Source of the DNA: Ostrinia nubilalis
Lineage: Eukaryota > Arthropoda > Insecta > Lepidoptera > Crambidae
NCBI RefSeq assembly: GCF_963855985.1
Contig: NC_087091.1
Coordinates: 14,948,154-15,012,153, forward strand
DNA length: 64,000 bases
Direction of reading: 5' to 3'
A program made the position numbers and the translations under genes. Of the stretch, positions 22,108 to 31,707 are shown one piece after another. Position 1 is the stretch's first letter, and the number at the start of each line of letters is the position of its first letter. The notes beneath the pieces were generated by a model that saw nothing but the letters and a program-made list of their open reading frames with translations, made no database searches and had not been told where the DNA came from.

Positions 22108-22286
22108 GAGCCCCGATTACGGTAACTTTTATATGCTTTTATAACGTCTACAATCCAGACGCGTTTCTAATTCTGCGATACGATTGGTCAAAACAGCTGA
22201 CGTACGCTGTTGAACGACCAATCGTATCGCAGAATCGAGAAGCGTGTCTGGATTGTTGACGTTAAAAATTACCGTAATCGGGGCTC
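22108..22286. repeat. MITE with GAGCCCCGATTACGGTAA ends
   Basis: Terminal inverted repeats GAGCCCCGATTACGGTAA (22108-22125) and its complement ending at 22286, with inner arms TCCAGACGCGTTTCTAATTC / TCGAGAAGCGTGTCTGG and TCTGCGATACGATTGGTC. Almost the whole element folds back on itself. No coding sequence. Confidence 0.88.
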
Positions 22287-22310
22287 TGGTTAGGACAACG
22301 GAAATAAACA

Positions 22311-22367
22311 TTCATGTTTGAGTATTCCAATCTTTCTGACAGAAAGATTGGAATACTCAAACATGAA
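22311..22367. repeat. Perfect short palindrome, 28-bp arms
   Basis: TTCATGTTTGAGTATTCC continuing through ATCTTTCTG (22311-22338) is exactly mirrored at 22340-22367, with a single base between. It lies between a MITE and the Harbinger element and belongs to neither. Confidence 0.9.
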
Positions 22368-22397
22368 AGTTTCTGTATGGTTGGAATAACAGTCCTA

Positions 22398-23613
22398 CGG
22401 CCGAATACTGAAACACTACTCAAATCTGTCACTCAGCTGACGGGCTCCTAAATTTAAGTATCCTTCAATTTTAAATGGTATTCTCAAACGCCACTCAACG
22501 GATTTGAAGCCGTGATCAGCTAAGCAGCTCTCAAATGTTTACATAATGGCAACATTTACCAAAAAAAGTATGTTTTCATTTACACAAATGATAACTTTAC
22601 GTTTTTTATCCATTACACGCAGCATCGTTTGGTTATGTATTGTCTTTTATGGAAATATTACTCAATCAACTTAACATACAACAGTTTATTTTTAGTTTCT
22701 ATTATACATAAATCTCGTTTTATCATATAAAAAAATTAATGCTTGCATTTTTATTTAATTAAAAAATAATTTTAAGGGTGATACTTTTTATTGTTGAAAT
22801 CTATTAAGTGGCGATCGTGGACCGAAACGTAACCACAATTGACATTTATCATTGTTGACAGACAGAGCATCAAATTGACAAATCAACAACTCTTGGAAAT
22901 GCTACTATGCGATGTCCCCATATTATTCCTCAGAAATAAGCATGTTTATGTAAAGCGATTTCATAGCAGCTATTTTGGTTGTTACTTTGTGCACTATACG
23001 ATGCACAGTTGGCTGTTCGATGTGGAAGATATCACCTAGTACACGTTCATAACTTCCCGTTGCGTAGAACAGTAGGGTTATAATATAATAAGTATTTGGT
23101 CCACTGGTTGTATGGCGTTTGGTGAGGGGTTTCAAAGAGCTTCCAAATTATGAATCCAGACACAACACCGTTTCTTTAGAGATGCGGAACCTCGCTCGGA
23201 ATTGCATGTCATTATAATATTTTTCAATAGCGTTCAGCATTATTGCGTTCCTGCGATTAGATCTAGGTATTTCCTCGAGCCTCGAAAGAAATGATAACGA
23301 TGACACACATTATTTACCACTATTTAGGTCGATTTAGGTATAAGAATAGGATTTAAGATACCGCGCAAGCACTCTCAAATTTAACAGCTGCTTAAGACGA
23401 TTTGACAGTTGTTTGAGTAATGCTTAGCGTTGAATGGCGTTTCAGTATGCGAAAATTCATTTAAGTGGCGTTTGAGTGCAACTTAATTTGAGAGGTGCTT
23501 AAAAATTGAGAACTGCTCAGATATTGTTTTGAGTATGCGAAATGTAAGTTTAGGAGCTGCTTAACTATTTGAGAAGCCGTCAAATATTTAAATGGCGTTT
23601 CAGTATTCGGCCG
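22398..23613. mobile_element. Degenerate PIF/Harbinger DNA transposon
   Basis: Terminal inverted repeats CGGCCGAATACTGAAAC at 22398 and its complement ending at 23613. Subterminal regions are filled with scattered CTCAAACGCCACT-like words in both orientations. The interior encodes, on the minus strand, a damaged Harbinger-type transposase (22923-23270). About 1.2 kb, much shorter than autonomous elements, so internally deleted. The 3-bp target duplication expected for Harbinger is not evident. Confidence 0.75.
22923..23270 (-). pseudogene. Harbinger transposase fragment
   Basis: Minus-strand reading gives ERNNAER-like remnants, then FRARFRISKETVLCLDS, a stop, and KRHTTSGPNTYYIITLLFYA followed by TGSYERVLGDIFHIEQPTV and HRIVHKVTTKIA. 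The LRFYATGSF--V-GD---V-Q-TV-RIVHKV block is the helix-turn-helix and start of the DDE domain in HARBI1-like transposases. The DDE residues themselves are absent. At least one in-frame stop; inactive. Confidence 0.75.
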
Positions 23614-23866
23614 AGAGCTTTGCTTTGATTGTCACTGTAGGGTATGTGGGAATCGGGTTTTTTTTTTAACTTTAATATGGATTTAGATGAGAATGAGAAG
23701 AAGAAACCCGCGTAGATTCAATCTTGTTTCAGACTCCATAATACTTACTGAAATCCATAACTGAAACAAAAAAATATATTTTTAGGCATTTTGAAAACTT
23801 ACCACATGGCTGAAATTTTTATTAAAATTGACAAAAACCCCGTTGTCCGGGGTAACAATTACACCT

Positions 23867-23960
23867 ATTTTATTTATTGAAAACTTTATTGCACAACAGA
23901 GAACAAAGGTCGATTTTAATGCCATAATTAGCATCTTCTTCCAGTCGACCTTTTGTTGTT
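23867..23960 (-). mobile_element. LINE tail supplying a 3' UTR and poly(A) signals
   Basis: Minus-strand CGACTGGAAGAAGATGC, TTATGGCATTAAAATCGACC and GTGCAATAAAGTTTTC, followed by AATAAATAAAA. This is the same tail type as 2872-2960. It lies directly downstream of the stop codon of the exon at 23976-24157, so it would provide that transcript's polyadenylation signals. Confidence 0.5.
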
Positions 23961-23975
23961 TACTGTTGCAGAGAT

Positions 23976-26714
23976 TTATAAAAATGAAACAACTTTCTTA
24001 GGGTGCTCACATCTTTCGAAATTCTTCTCGAATTTCTTGGTGGCCTCATCGATTTCTTTCTTGGGCTCTTGTGGCGCGGGCGTGGTTGGTTCCGACTCGT
24101 TTTTCTTATGTCGTCTCCCGAGGCCCATGAAGAAACAAGGTGCCGGCGAAGCTTGCACTAAAAGAAGTAACTTTAGTCGTCAAAATAATTATGAAAACAA
24201 TTCAGAATAGGTAACGTTAACTATTACACTGGTCAACAAAAAAAATAAAAATGTTTGTTTCCTGTGATTTTTTTTCTGTTTCTATCTCAAATTGACGCAT
24301 ATTTTTTAAATATGGCAACAGTTTTTCTCTAACAGCTTTTGTTTTTAAGTTATAGCTATCTACCTTCATTTAATATTTTTACTTAGATTTTTGATTTAAT
24401 TGGACAAAAAAATATATTTTGTTGGTGTTTTCGATATTGCTTCGTTATGAAGATGTTGTGTGCTTAATCCAGATTGCTTCTGCTATGTTTTTTTTTTTTT
24501 TTTTTTTTTTATGTGATAGGAGGCAAACGAGCAAACGGATCACCTGATGGTAAGTGATTACCGTCGCCCATAGACACCCGCAGACCCAGGGGCGTTACAG
24601 GTGCGTTGCCGGCCTTTAAGGTAAAGATACGCTCTCCTCTTGAAAGCTTGCAGGTCGTATCCGTCCGGAAACACCGCAGACGACAGTCCATTCCACAGTT
24701 TGGTTGTACGGGGCAGAAAGTTTCTAGAGAAACGTACTGTTGTGGACTGCCAACCATCTAAGTGATGGGGGTGGAAGTGCTGTCGGGTAGATCGGTGGCG
24801 AAAAGTGGCGGCAGGAATAAGTCCGGATAATTCTTCGGAGCACTCCCCGTGATACATGCGATAGAATATGCACAGTGAGGATACATCTCTACGCAGCGCC
24901 AAGGGGTCAAGCCGATCCGAAATGTCCTGGCAGTCAACGATTCGAGCTGCTCTCCGTTCAATGCGGTCCAGAGGGAGAAGCTGGTACTGGGGCGCACCTG
25001 CCCAAAGATGAGAACAGTATTCCATATGAGGCCGAACCTGCGCCTTGTAAAGTTGCAGACGATGGGCTGGAGTGAAATACCGTCTCGATCTATTGAGTAC
25101 ACCAAGCTTCTTCGAGGCTAATTTAGCCTTACCCTCTAAATGACCACGGAACTGGACTTCGCTCGATATGTCGACACCAAGGATTCCGATATTGGCTGAG
25201 GCAGTTAGGGGAGTGCTCTCGAAACAGCGGGATACGACAAACGGCAACTTTTTGGCGGTGAACGCGCAAACTTGTGTCTTTGTAGGGTTAAATTGGACCA
25301 AATTGCGTCGACCCCAGTCTGAGACCTCCTTCAAGGAGATTTCAATGGTTTAGTTTGTGGTAAATATAATATTTGAAAAATGTTGAAAACCTCTATCGGA
25401 TTTCATAAAAACTGCGTAACATCGACACTTTAAAATAAATATTTGAAATTAATTAATCAAGACCACTAATGGGTTCTTTGTGTTCTGAGAATAGGTAACT
25501 TACTTTAGGCCAACAAGGGGGCTACACAAAATTCTCGTTTCATGTGTATCTGGAATAGTCGTAACAAACAAAAGCATTGGTTACAAAATTTTTGACCAGT
25601 GCGGCTTCCCGCACACACGAATTTTTGCTTTTCAGCTAAAGTTGATACAAACTATTTTATAAACATGCCTTTAGCTAGCCAAGACCGTATCACCGTACTT
25701 CCACCACTTTATATTAACCTCGGCATCTTGAAACAGTCTGTGAAGGCGCTTGACGAAAGTAACCAAAGTTATAATTTTCTTTCATGAAAGTTTTCAGGAT
25801 TAAGCACAGAAAACTTGAATGTTGGTAATTTTTGATGGGACTCACATTAGGCAACTGGTAAATGATCGTAATTTTAAGAAATCAATGACTGAAGTCCAGT
25901 CCTAAGCTTAGAATTCATTTTTTTGGTTAGAAGTAATTTCCTAAGCAAAAAGAAATTGTTGAGAGCATGCTATCCAACTTTCAAGAGCTAGGGTGCAACA
26001 TGGGCATAAAAATACACTTCATGTACTCGCATTAACATCGATTTCCACAAAAAGTGGGTGAGTTTAGTGAGGAGCACTATAAAAGATGTCATTAGAATTT
26101 TCGGACAATGGAAGAAGGTTATCAGGGGCGGTGGTGATCATATATGAATGGCAGACCATTGCTGGAGTTTGCAACGAGATCTACTCAAACTTGTCTATTC
26201 AAAGAAATCATATAAAAGATCATTTGCTAGTGTTCAATAGATATTTTATCAACACAATGTATAATTTTTCGTATTTTTTTGTCAAAATAATAAAACTCTA
26301 TATTTTAAAAAGTAAAGCTGTTGACGATCTCCCAGTATTTTTTTCATAATCAGGGCCATAGAAATACCCAATAACAGAAAAAAAATTAAAGGAAAAAAAA
26401 CATGTGTTGACCAGTGTTATCAAGAATAACGGTATTAGACATGATCTGCCAATGCGTAAAGGTGCCTATCCTATCTGCCTGGCATAATAAGTAGGTTTAT
26501 GCTCGTTTTCACGATCAATCTCTAATTTTTAAGTGACCCCTATGAAAACAAAATGCCTGTTATGTGTGTGTGTGTAAGGGGCCACTTAAAAATTAGGGAT
26601 TATTAAGTGGCCCCTTACACGGGATAGGGAAAAATTAAACGTCTAAATGGATCTTTATGAAAGAATAATGTAAATCTGAACCTTACCTTCATTATCTAGC
26701 GCGAGAGCCGCAAT
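23976..26714 (-). CDS. Possible secreted-peptide gene, last two exons
   Basis: Two minus-strand exons with good borders: a 28-nt micro-exon 26687-26714 (TTTTACAG| acceptor, GAAG|GTAAGG donor) and a terminal exon 23976-24157 (CTTCTTTTAG| acceptor, TAA stop). Joined, they stay in frame: IAALALDNE, then VQASPAPCFFMGLGRRHKK, NESEPTTPAPQEPKKEIDEA and TKKFEKNFERCEHPKKVVSFL. The terminal exon has GC-rich third positions unlike its surroundings, which favours real coding. IAALALD looks like the end of a signal peptide; GLGRR is a Gly plus dibasic site of the kind processed to an amidated neuropeptide, though the rest (Lys/Glu-rich, two Cys) does not match a peptide family I know. The first coding exon, which must leave in phase 0, was not found. 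A CR1 LINE (24488-25343) sits in the intron. Function unknown. Confidence 0.5.
24488..25343 (-). mobile_element. 5'-truncated CR1-type LINE with poly(A)
   Basis: Minus-strand element ending in a 23-bp T run at 24488-24510 followed by TGTGATAGGAGGCAAACGAG and GATCACCTGATGG, a very common lepidopteran LINE end. Carries a clean 258-codon frame (24558-25334). The plus-strand copy at 36733-36950 is almost identical over its length, so the family moved recently. Target duplications could not be made out. Confidence 0.88.
24558..25334 (-). pseudogene. CR1-type reverse transcriptase, C-terminal part
   Basis: 258 codons: WGRRNLVQFNPTKTQVCAFT, ILGVDISSEVQFRGHLEGKA, KAQVRPHMEYCSHLWAGAPQ, LDRIERRAARIVDC, then LPRTTKLWNGLSSAVFPDGY and FKRRAYLYLKGRQ. 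This is the region after the catalytic palm (thumb and C-terminal domain) of CR1/Jockey-like LINE ORF2. Catalytic motifs are absent because the copy is 5'-truncated; no stop or frameshift within the remaining part. Confidence 0.85.
25344..26498. other. Intron/spacer without recognised feature
   Basis: AT-rich sequence between the CR1 element and a MITE. Open frames (for example 26086-26349) are short and show no domain. It would be intron if the two-exon gene at 23976-26714 is real. Confidence 0.5.
26499..26619. repeat. Rearranged MITE (AATTTTTAAGTGACCCCTATG family)
   Basis: Left arm CTAATTTTTAAGTGACCCCT matches the intact copy at 44152-44267. The right arm is rearranged: GTAAGGGGCCACTTAA is followed after about 15 bp by its exact inverse TTAAGTGGCCCCTTAC, replacing the expected end. 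A TG microsatellite lies in the centre. Confidence 0.75.
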
Positions 26715-26758
26715 CTGTAAAATAAGAATTCAATTACTAATTATCAGCTCTACCTGTC

Positions 26759-26882
26759 TTACAACCCGGTCGAGTTATCTGCGCACCTGGCAGCCGTGAC
26801 GTCACATCGACACTCAATGGGGCGAACGCGGGCGAGGGAGTCACATTCAGCGAGGTGCGCAGTTAGTTTGATAGAGTTGTAC
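26759..26882. repeat. Diverged inverted repeat with central CRE-like site
   Basis: Left ACAACCCGGTCGAGTTATCT-GCGCACCT and right (reverse complement) ACAACTCTATCAAACTAACT-GCGCACCT pair over about 45 bp with mismatches, suggesting an old MITE. It is GC- and CpG-rich against its surroundings and contains TGACGTCA at 26797-26804. It lies just upstream (minus sense) of the 28-nt exon. Confidence 0.5.
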
Positions 26883-29435
26883 ACTCAAAAATTGCTGATT
26901 ATTATTGATTTTATCGTAAAACCTAATATTACATAGGTAATTGCACTTTCTCCTTTATCCTATTTCAGTAGTTAACTTTCTAATGCTGTAGAAAAATATC
27001 TTACCAAAATAGCGATGGTTAATGGGATTAATATCTTACAACTCGCCATTTTGCACTAAAATATGTTTACAACTGAAAACTGTGTGGTCTATTCATTTCG
27101 TTTTAAGGAGACCAAATGAAACGCCGATTTCACGCATTACTTATAACGTGTATTGTCCTTTTGTTTCAATAGACGTTTATCTTTTTTTCATAATAATAAA
27201 TAATATACGAGCGGTCACTTTGTTTTAAGTAGTTACCTAGAAGGTTAAACTTAGGTACCTAGGTAACTTTAGAACAACCGTTATATCATAATCTTTGCCT
27301 TTTTTATATCACACATAGCTACTTAGGTAACTATTAGGTAGGAGCCCTTTGCTTTTAAAATTATAGTTTTCATCATAAAATTTTTCCGTGACGTGGCACT
27401 CAACACATTGCAATTTGTATCGACTTTGGGATCACGTCATCGATAGTTCGATACCCTACTCACCAAAAGTATGATTTTAAAAGTATCCACTAACAATTTA
27501 TCAAACAAAACTACGTCTCCCGCAAATTAGTTCTGTCGCAAACAGAAACTTATCTAAAATATTTTTATTTCTTTATATTTGCCCTAACAATTTTACGAGG
27601 GCAACATGCATTTAAATCTGTTTTGTCATCCACCCCTGACAATACAACCTTAGCAATTTCACTTGTAGTCCATTTGATCCTTCAGTAAATGCGTTAAGAA
27701 GTATAATGGCGGTTCCAAGACAAAGAATGCAGTGGTTCCGGCGATGTGGGGTGATAACGAGATGTGTCAACATCAACATTGGGTGGAATTCACCCCGGGA
27801 CACCCCATCTGCCGTCGATGACGGATACGCCCGGTTTATCTTTAAAAAATAAAGGGTCTTGGATACGGTTTTTACGCTAGTGTAAAAGGAAGATGCCTAA
27901 GTAATTAATGTTGTCCCAATGTACCTACTTTATTAAAAAAGTTGGGCACTAGACTTGTAACATAATATGAGCAGTCTCTGGTGAGTCATTTGAATCTCAA
28001 GCTGCAGCTTTGATTTACCAATAATATTTTTGGTGATATTTGGGGAGTCAAATAATGTTACGGTCAGACGAATTTATATTGCGGGGATACAGTATTACAG
28101 TCACTCTTAGTAACATTGGATTTTACGCTTTTCATGCGTGAAATCGTTGGCATTCGCCACAATGTTGGAGGGTGTTGGAATTTACTAAATAAGTAAACAT
28201 TCTAATCTAAGATTGGTTTTAATGTAAAGCTTATCTGGAAACAATGCTAAAATGGTTAGGTGTGCAGTCGGAGCTAACAACAGTTTTAGATATCTTAACT
28301 TTTGAAAAATCGACGACTTTTATTTTACTTATTTTTTACTTTTGTTTGGGACTTAAGTAAGTACCTAATTACTTACACTCTATTTCCTAGTGCATTATTT
28401 TTGATTCGTATGCATCATTTATTTTCGTCAAAAATATCTTTCTTTTTCATTCATTAATCCACAGATGGGGGCGCTGTCCCCCGAGAAATGCTTCTTGGCG
28501 AGTCTAACGACATTTTTATTTTGAAAAATAGTTTCAGCTGGGAACAATAATGTTTCTTTGTACGCGTCGCAACACTGTCACTTAGATCAAATTTACTATG
28601 TCGTCGTAAAACAGGTTTATGTTTGGTGTTTCCTGGATTATGGCTTTTTTATTCCCTTCCCGGGAGGGGCATGAAGTTAACGTGATTGGGGTGACTATTC
28701 ATTAGGGGCATTGTCCTGGAATCCTGGATGTATTTATATTTGTGGAACTAAATAAGTTAAGCTTGGCTTTAAGTAGCAGTGGGTGGAATAAATTGTTACT
28801 TGTTGTTGTGTATTTCCCAATAATTTCTTTTGAACAAGTTGTTCGAAGTGTATCATCGGGGGTCCAAGTTCAGAGGAAAAAGTAGAGTAAGAAAATATAA
28901 ATAAAATGCTGAATTTACTCCATAATTGACTAGGAATATTTTTGTTGCATTTGAAAAATGCGACTGAATTTTCCAAGATTCAATATCTCGGTTAAGATTA
29001 GGTATGATTCTCCCCTTGTCGATAAGTAGAGCCACATTTGAAGGGGTCGTCCGGGATTACTTAAGGCGGCAAAACAGAAGGGTGTATAAATTACAACTTA
29101 ACTTGCCCACTTGAACTTGTAAAGTATTTGATTTGGTGTGTTTAATAGGATTTTAATTAGCTATAAAATCATCTTACAGAAGTTGTTAACATAACTAATT
29201 GCTTAATTAACGAATATTTTGTCCACCAGATATAAACTGAAAGAAAAGAGTGAGGAATCATGAATTTCAGACGTTTTATGGCGAATCGACTGTACCTTAC
29301 AGCATTGGCTTGTCACCGAACGATTAGCCGTTTTCCCTTAGGAATAATGGTAACTTTCTTCAAGTAAAATATTCTGAAAAGCGGATCATTATGAGATTAT
29401 TTCTTACGTTCAAACTTTACCTCTTTATCGTTTTG
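26883..29435. other. AT-rich spacer, no gene recognised
   Basis: Scattered short open frames, none with a domain. The stretch 27612-27803 and the GC-richer block around 27720-27830 have no splice context I could support. No clear repeat. Confidence 0.5.
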
Positions 29436-29565
29436 TTTCAGCCAAAGGACGCACACTAACAAAAACAAATACCTTCCCGAAGGATTTCCACAACGAACGA
29501 TCCTGCACTGTCCGCATCCAGGGTACTTCCCCCTTCTTCATATCGTCGGACCACCACCGTTTTAT
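29436..29565 (-). mobile_element. Antisense RTE tail fragment
   Basis: TTTCAGCCAAAGGACGCACA, AAGGATTTCCACAACGAACG, ATCCTGCACTGTCCGCATCC and a ATCGTCGGACCACC block match, in order, the antisense RTE tail seen at 20041-20640. About 130 bp, diverged. Confidence 0.6.
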
Positions 29566-31497
29566 TAACATTGGCATTGTTTATTGAAACTATTTTTTAT
29601 GAAAACAATACCAAAGCGTGTTGTATCAGCAAGTCGTATCGACGTAGCGTCGCGAAAGCATTCGCCTCGCGTCGGGCACGCCAGTCAAGGCCAGCGGTGA
29701 ACTCATCTCTTTCTTACCGTTGATGATTAGGGAAAAGTTTTCCGGAAAATACCTACTGCAAAGTGTACCTTTTTCCTGTGATGCGGATTTCTGCAAGCGT
29801 GCGAATCGCATGCATGTAAAATCACACTGCTGGTTGCATACAGGACAAAGATTTCGTATACTTATCACTAAAATAAAAGGCACTTAAGTACTTAAAGGGA
29901 AAGTTTTCCGGAAAATAGGTACTGCTATGTGTTACAATGTGCTTGCAGTGCTTACGGGGTTTCAATATAAATGCTATAAGCACTATAGAGCTTCATGATT
30001 GTTCACTGCCGTCGATTTCAAATAGACTTCGTGACCGGTTCGCTAAGTCCTCAAGTTTGTGCTTCTCTAGATAAAGTAAGTACCTAACATCAGTAAGACG
30101 GCGCGAAGCTAAATCGAAATGTAAATAGACAATGTAACACTAGATTTCGATTTGAGATTAAGATTGAGTCCCGAATTTTGTTCATTAAACAGTAGAAGCA
30201 GAAAATTAAATAAGTATGTGTAAAGGTAAAGTTTTGTACAAAACAGTAAGGTACAGATAAGCCACATATTCTTATGCACAGAGGTTTTTTAAGGCTACGG
30301 TCGTGTGATGCGCCCGGAATTTTTCAGATTTAATTTCCGTTACGGATTTTCCTTCACAAGCATCGAAGTATCTCACGACCTCACGACTGAGAATATTTTA
30401 AAGTCTTCAAACTGCATATATATGCTTAGATAAATTTTAAGGTTGTTTCATATTCAAGAATAGATTCAAGCATTAGAAATTGACAATGGTAGCAAATTCA
30501 GCTAAAATTTAATAATTTATATTTTGAAATGGAATGAAACATTATATCATAGTAGGCACATAGATTTCATTCTATTCAAATTAAACGAGAACAAATTGAT
30601 GACCACACGAGTGGACATGACGTAAATATTCACAAATTTCCGAAGCCGTGCCAATAAAAAGTTAGTCCGTTGGCCCGTAGATAATAAACGAATTTAATTA
30701 AATAGGGGTACCTTCACGGTAAAAAATGTAAACTCAATAAAAAATCTCATTTTGCCTTTCGGTCCCCCATGCTTCCCCACAAGGTATAAATAACGTATCG
30801 TCAAAATATACCAATTTCCCTGATCAGGGTCCTGGCAGCTTGTGCAAAATTGGCTAATCGTGGGGAGACCTTTTTTGACCGTCATCCATTAAGGGGAGGG
30901 GGAGGAATTGATGTTTGGCTTCCGATCAAGCTCTGTTGTTTACTTTGTCAAGGGATATTTGTACATAAATATTTTTTTTATTGTGGCGATCATTTGGGTA
31001 GGAGACAGCGATTTGAGCTTCTCCACAAAGTTAAACGATTGATGATTCTTTTCAATCGAGGTACTCTACTGATGAAGGCACTCAAAGCTACACACAGCTT
31101 AACTTTAAATATAAAGTGCGAGGTCACATAAAAATAATGCTTAATGTAAAATGTGCTTTCAATTGCACAAATGTAAGTACTTCTACGAGTATGATGTACT
31201 TAACAAATTTTACTATTAGGATAGGTAATACTTTTGTTAAAAACTTTATTATACGAAAAACAATAGGTAAAAAGGTATGGCAAATTTAACCCAAATAAAA
31301 AAGCAATGATAGAGTAAGTTCGTTTCAGGGAAAAATCACGCAATAAGTATTTGGTGAAATAAATCATAGGAAAATAATAAATGCAGTCACTACGTAGATA
31401 GAGTCTCCCTTTAGGCGTTTTATTCATTTTTCCAACAAAGTCCTCAAGTATTTAAATACTTTACATATTATTTCTTCAAAAATCCTTTATTAATTAT
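29566..31497. other. Spacer with one coding-like stretch near 29640-29790
   Basis: Mostly AT-rich. A minus-strand frame at 29626-29883 contains MSSPLALTGVPDARRMLSRR followed by YVDTTC and a stop, GC-richer than its surroundings, with possible splice signals (GCTTGCAG at about 29795, AACGGTAAGA at about 29720), but no family is recognised. The palindromic word AGTTTTCCGGAAAAT occurs at about 29735 and again at about 29902. Confidence 0.35.
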
Positions 31498-31707
31498 TTA
31501 ACCACCATCAAAATAACCGCTCAAACATTTAAAATTCGCCGCTCGAGGCGCGCATTTGCGAACAAACACGTCGCAGTGGATGTCCACGGTGGTGCCGGTT
31601 CGAGTCCTGGGCCAGGCAGCCGCAGTGTCGCCGACCTCACTGCAATCTCCACTGACACACTGCCTGACCAACTTCTTTGCGGTTGGTTTTGGTTGGATGT
31701 TGTACAT
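31498..31707 (-). other. Coding-like Cys-containing ORF, possible terminal exon
   Basis: A minus-strand frame reads KKLVRQCVSGDCSEVGDTAA, AWPRTRTGTTVDIHCDVFVR and KCAPRAANFKCLSGYFDGG before TAA, with AATAAA about 10 bp later. Third positions are GC-rich in an AT-rich region, which is the main argument for coding. C...G...GTTVDIHC recalls the start of a sushi/CCP module, but the match is weak. The start codon of the open frame lies in a low-complexity stretch, so a spliced terminal exon is more likely than a one-exon gene; no acceptor could be fixed. Confidence 0.3.
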
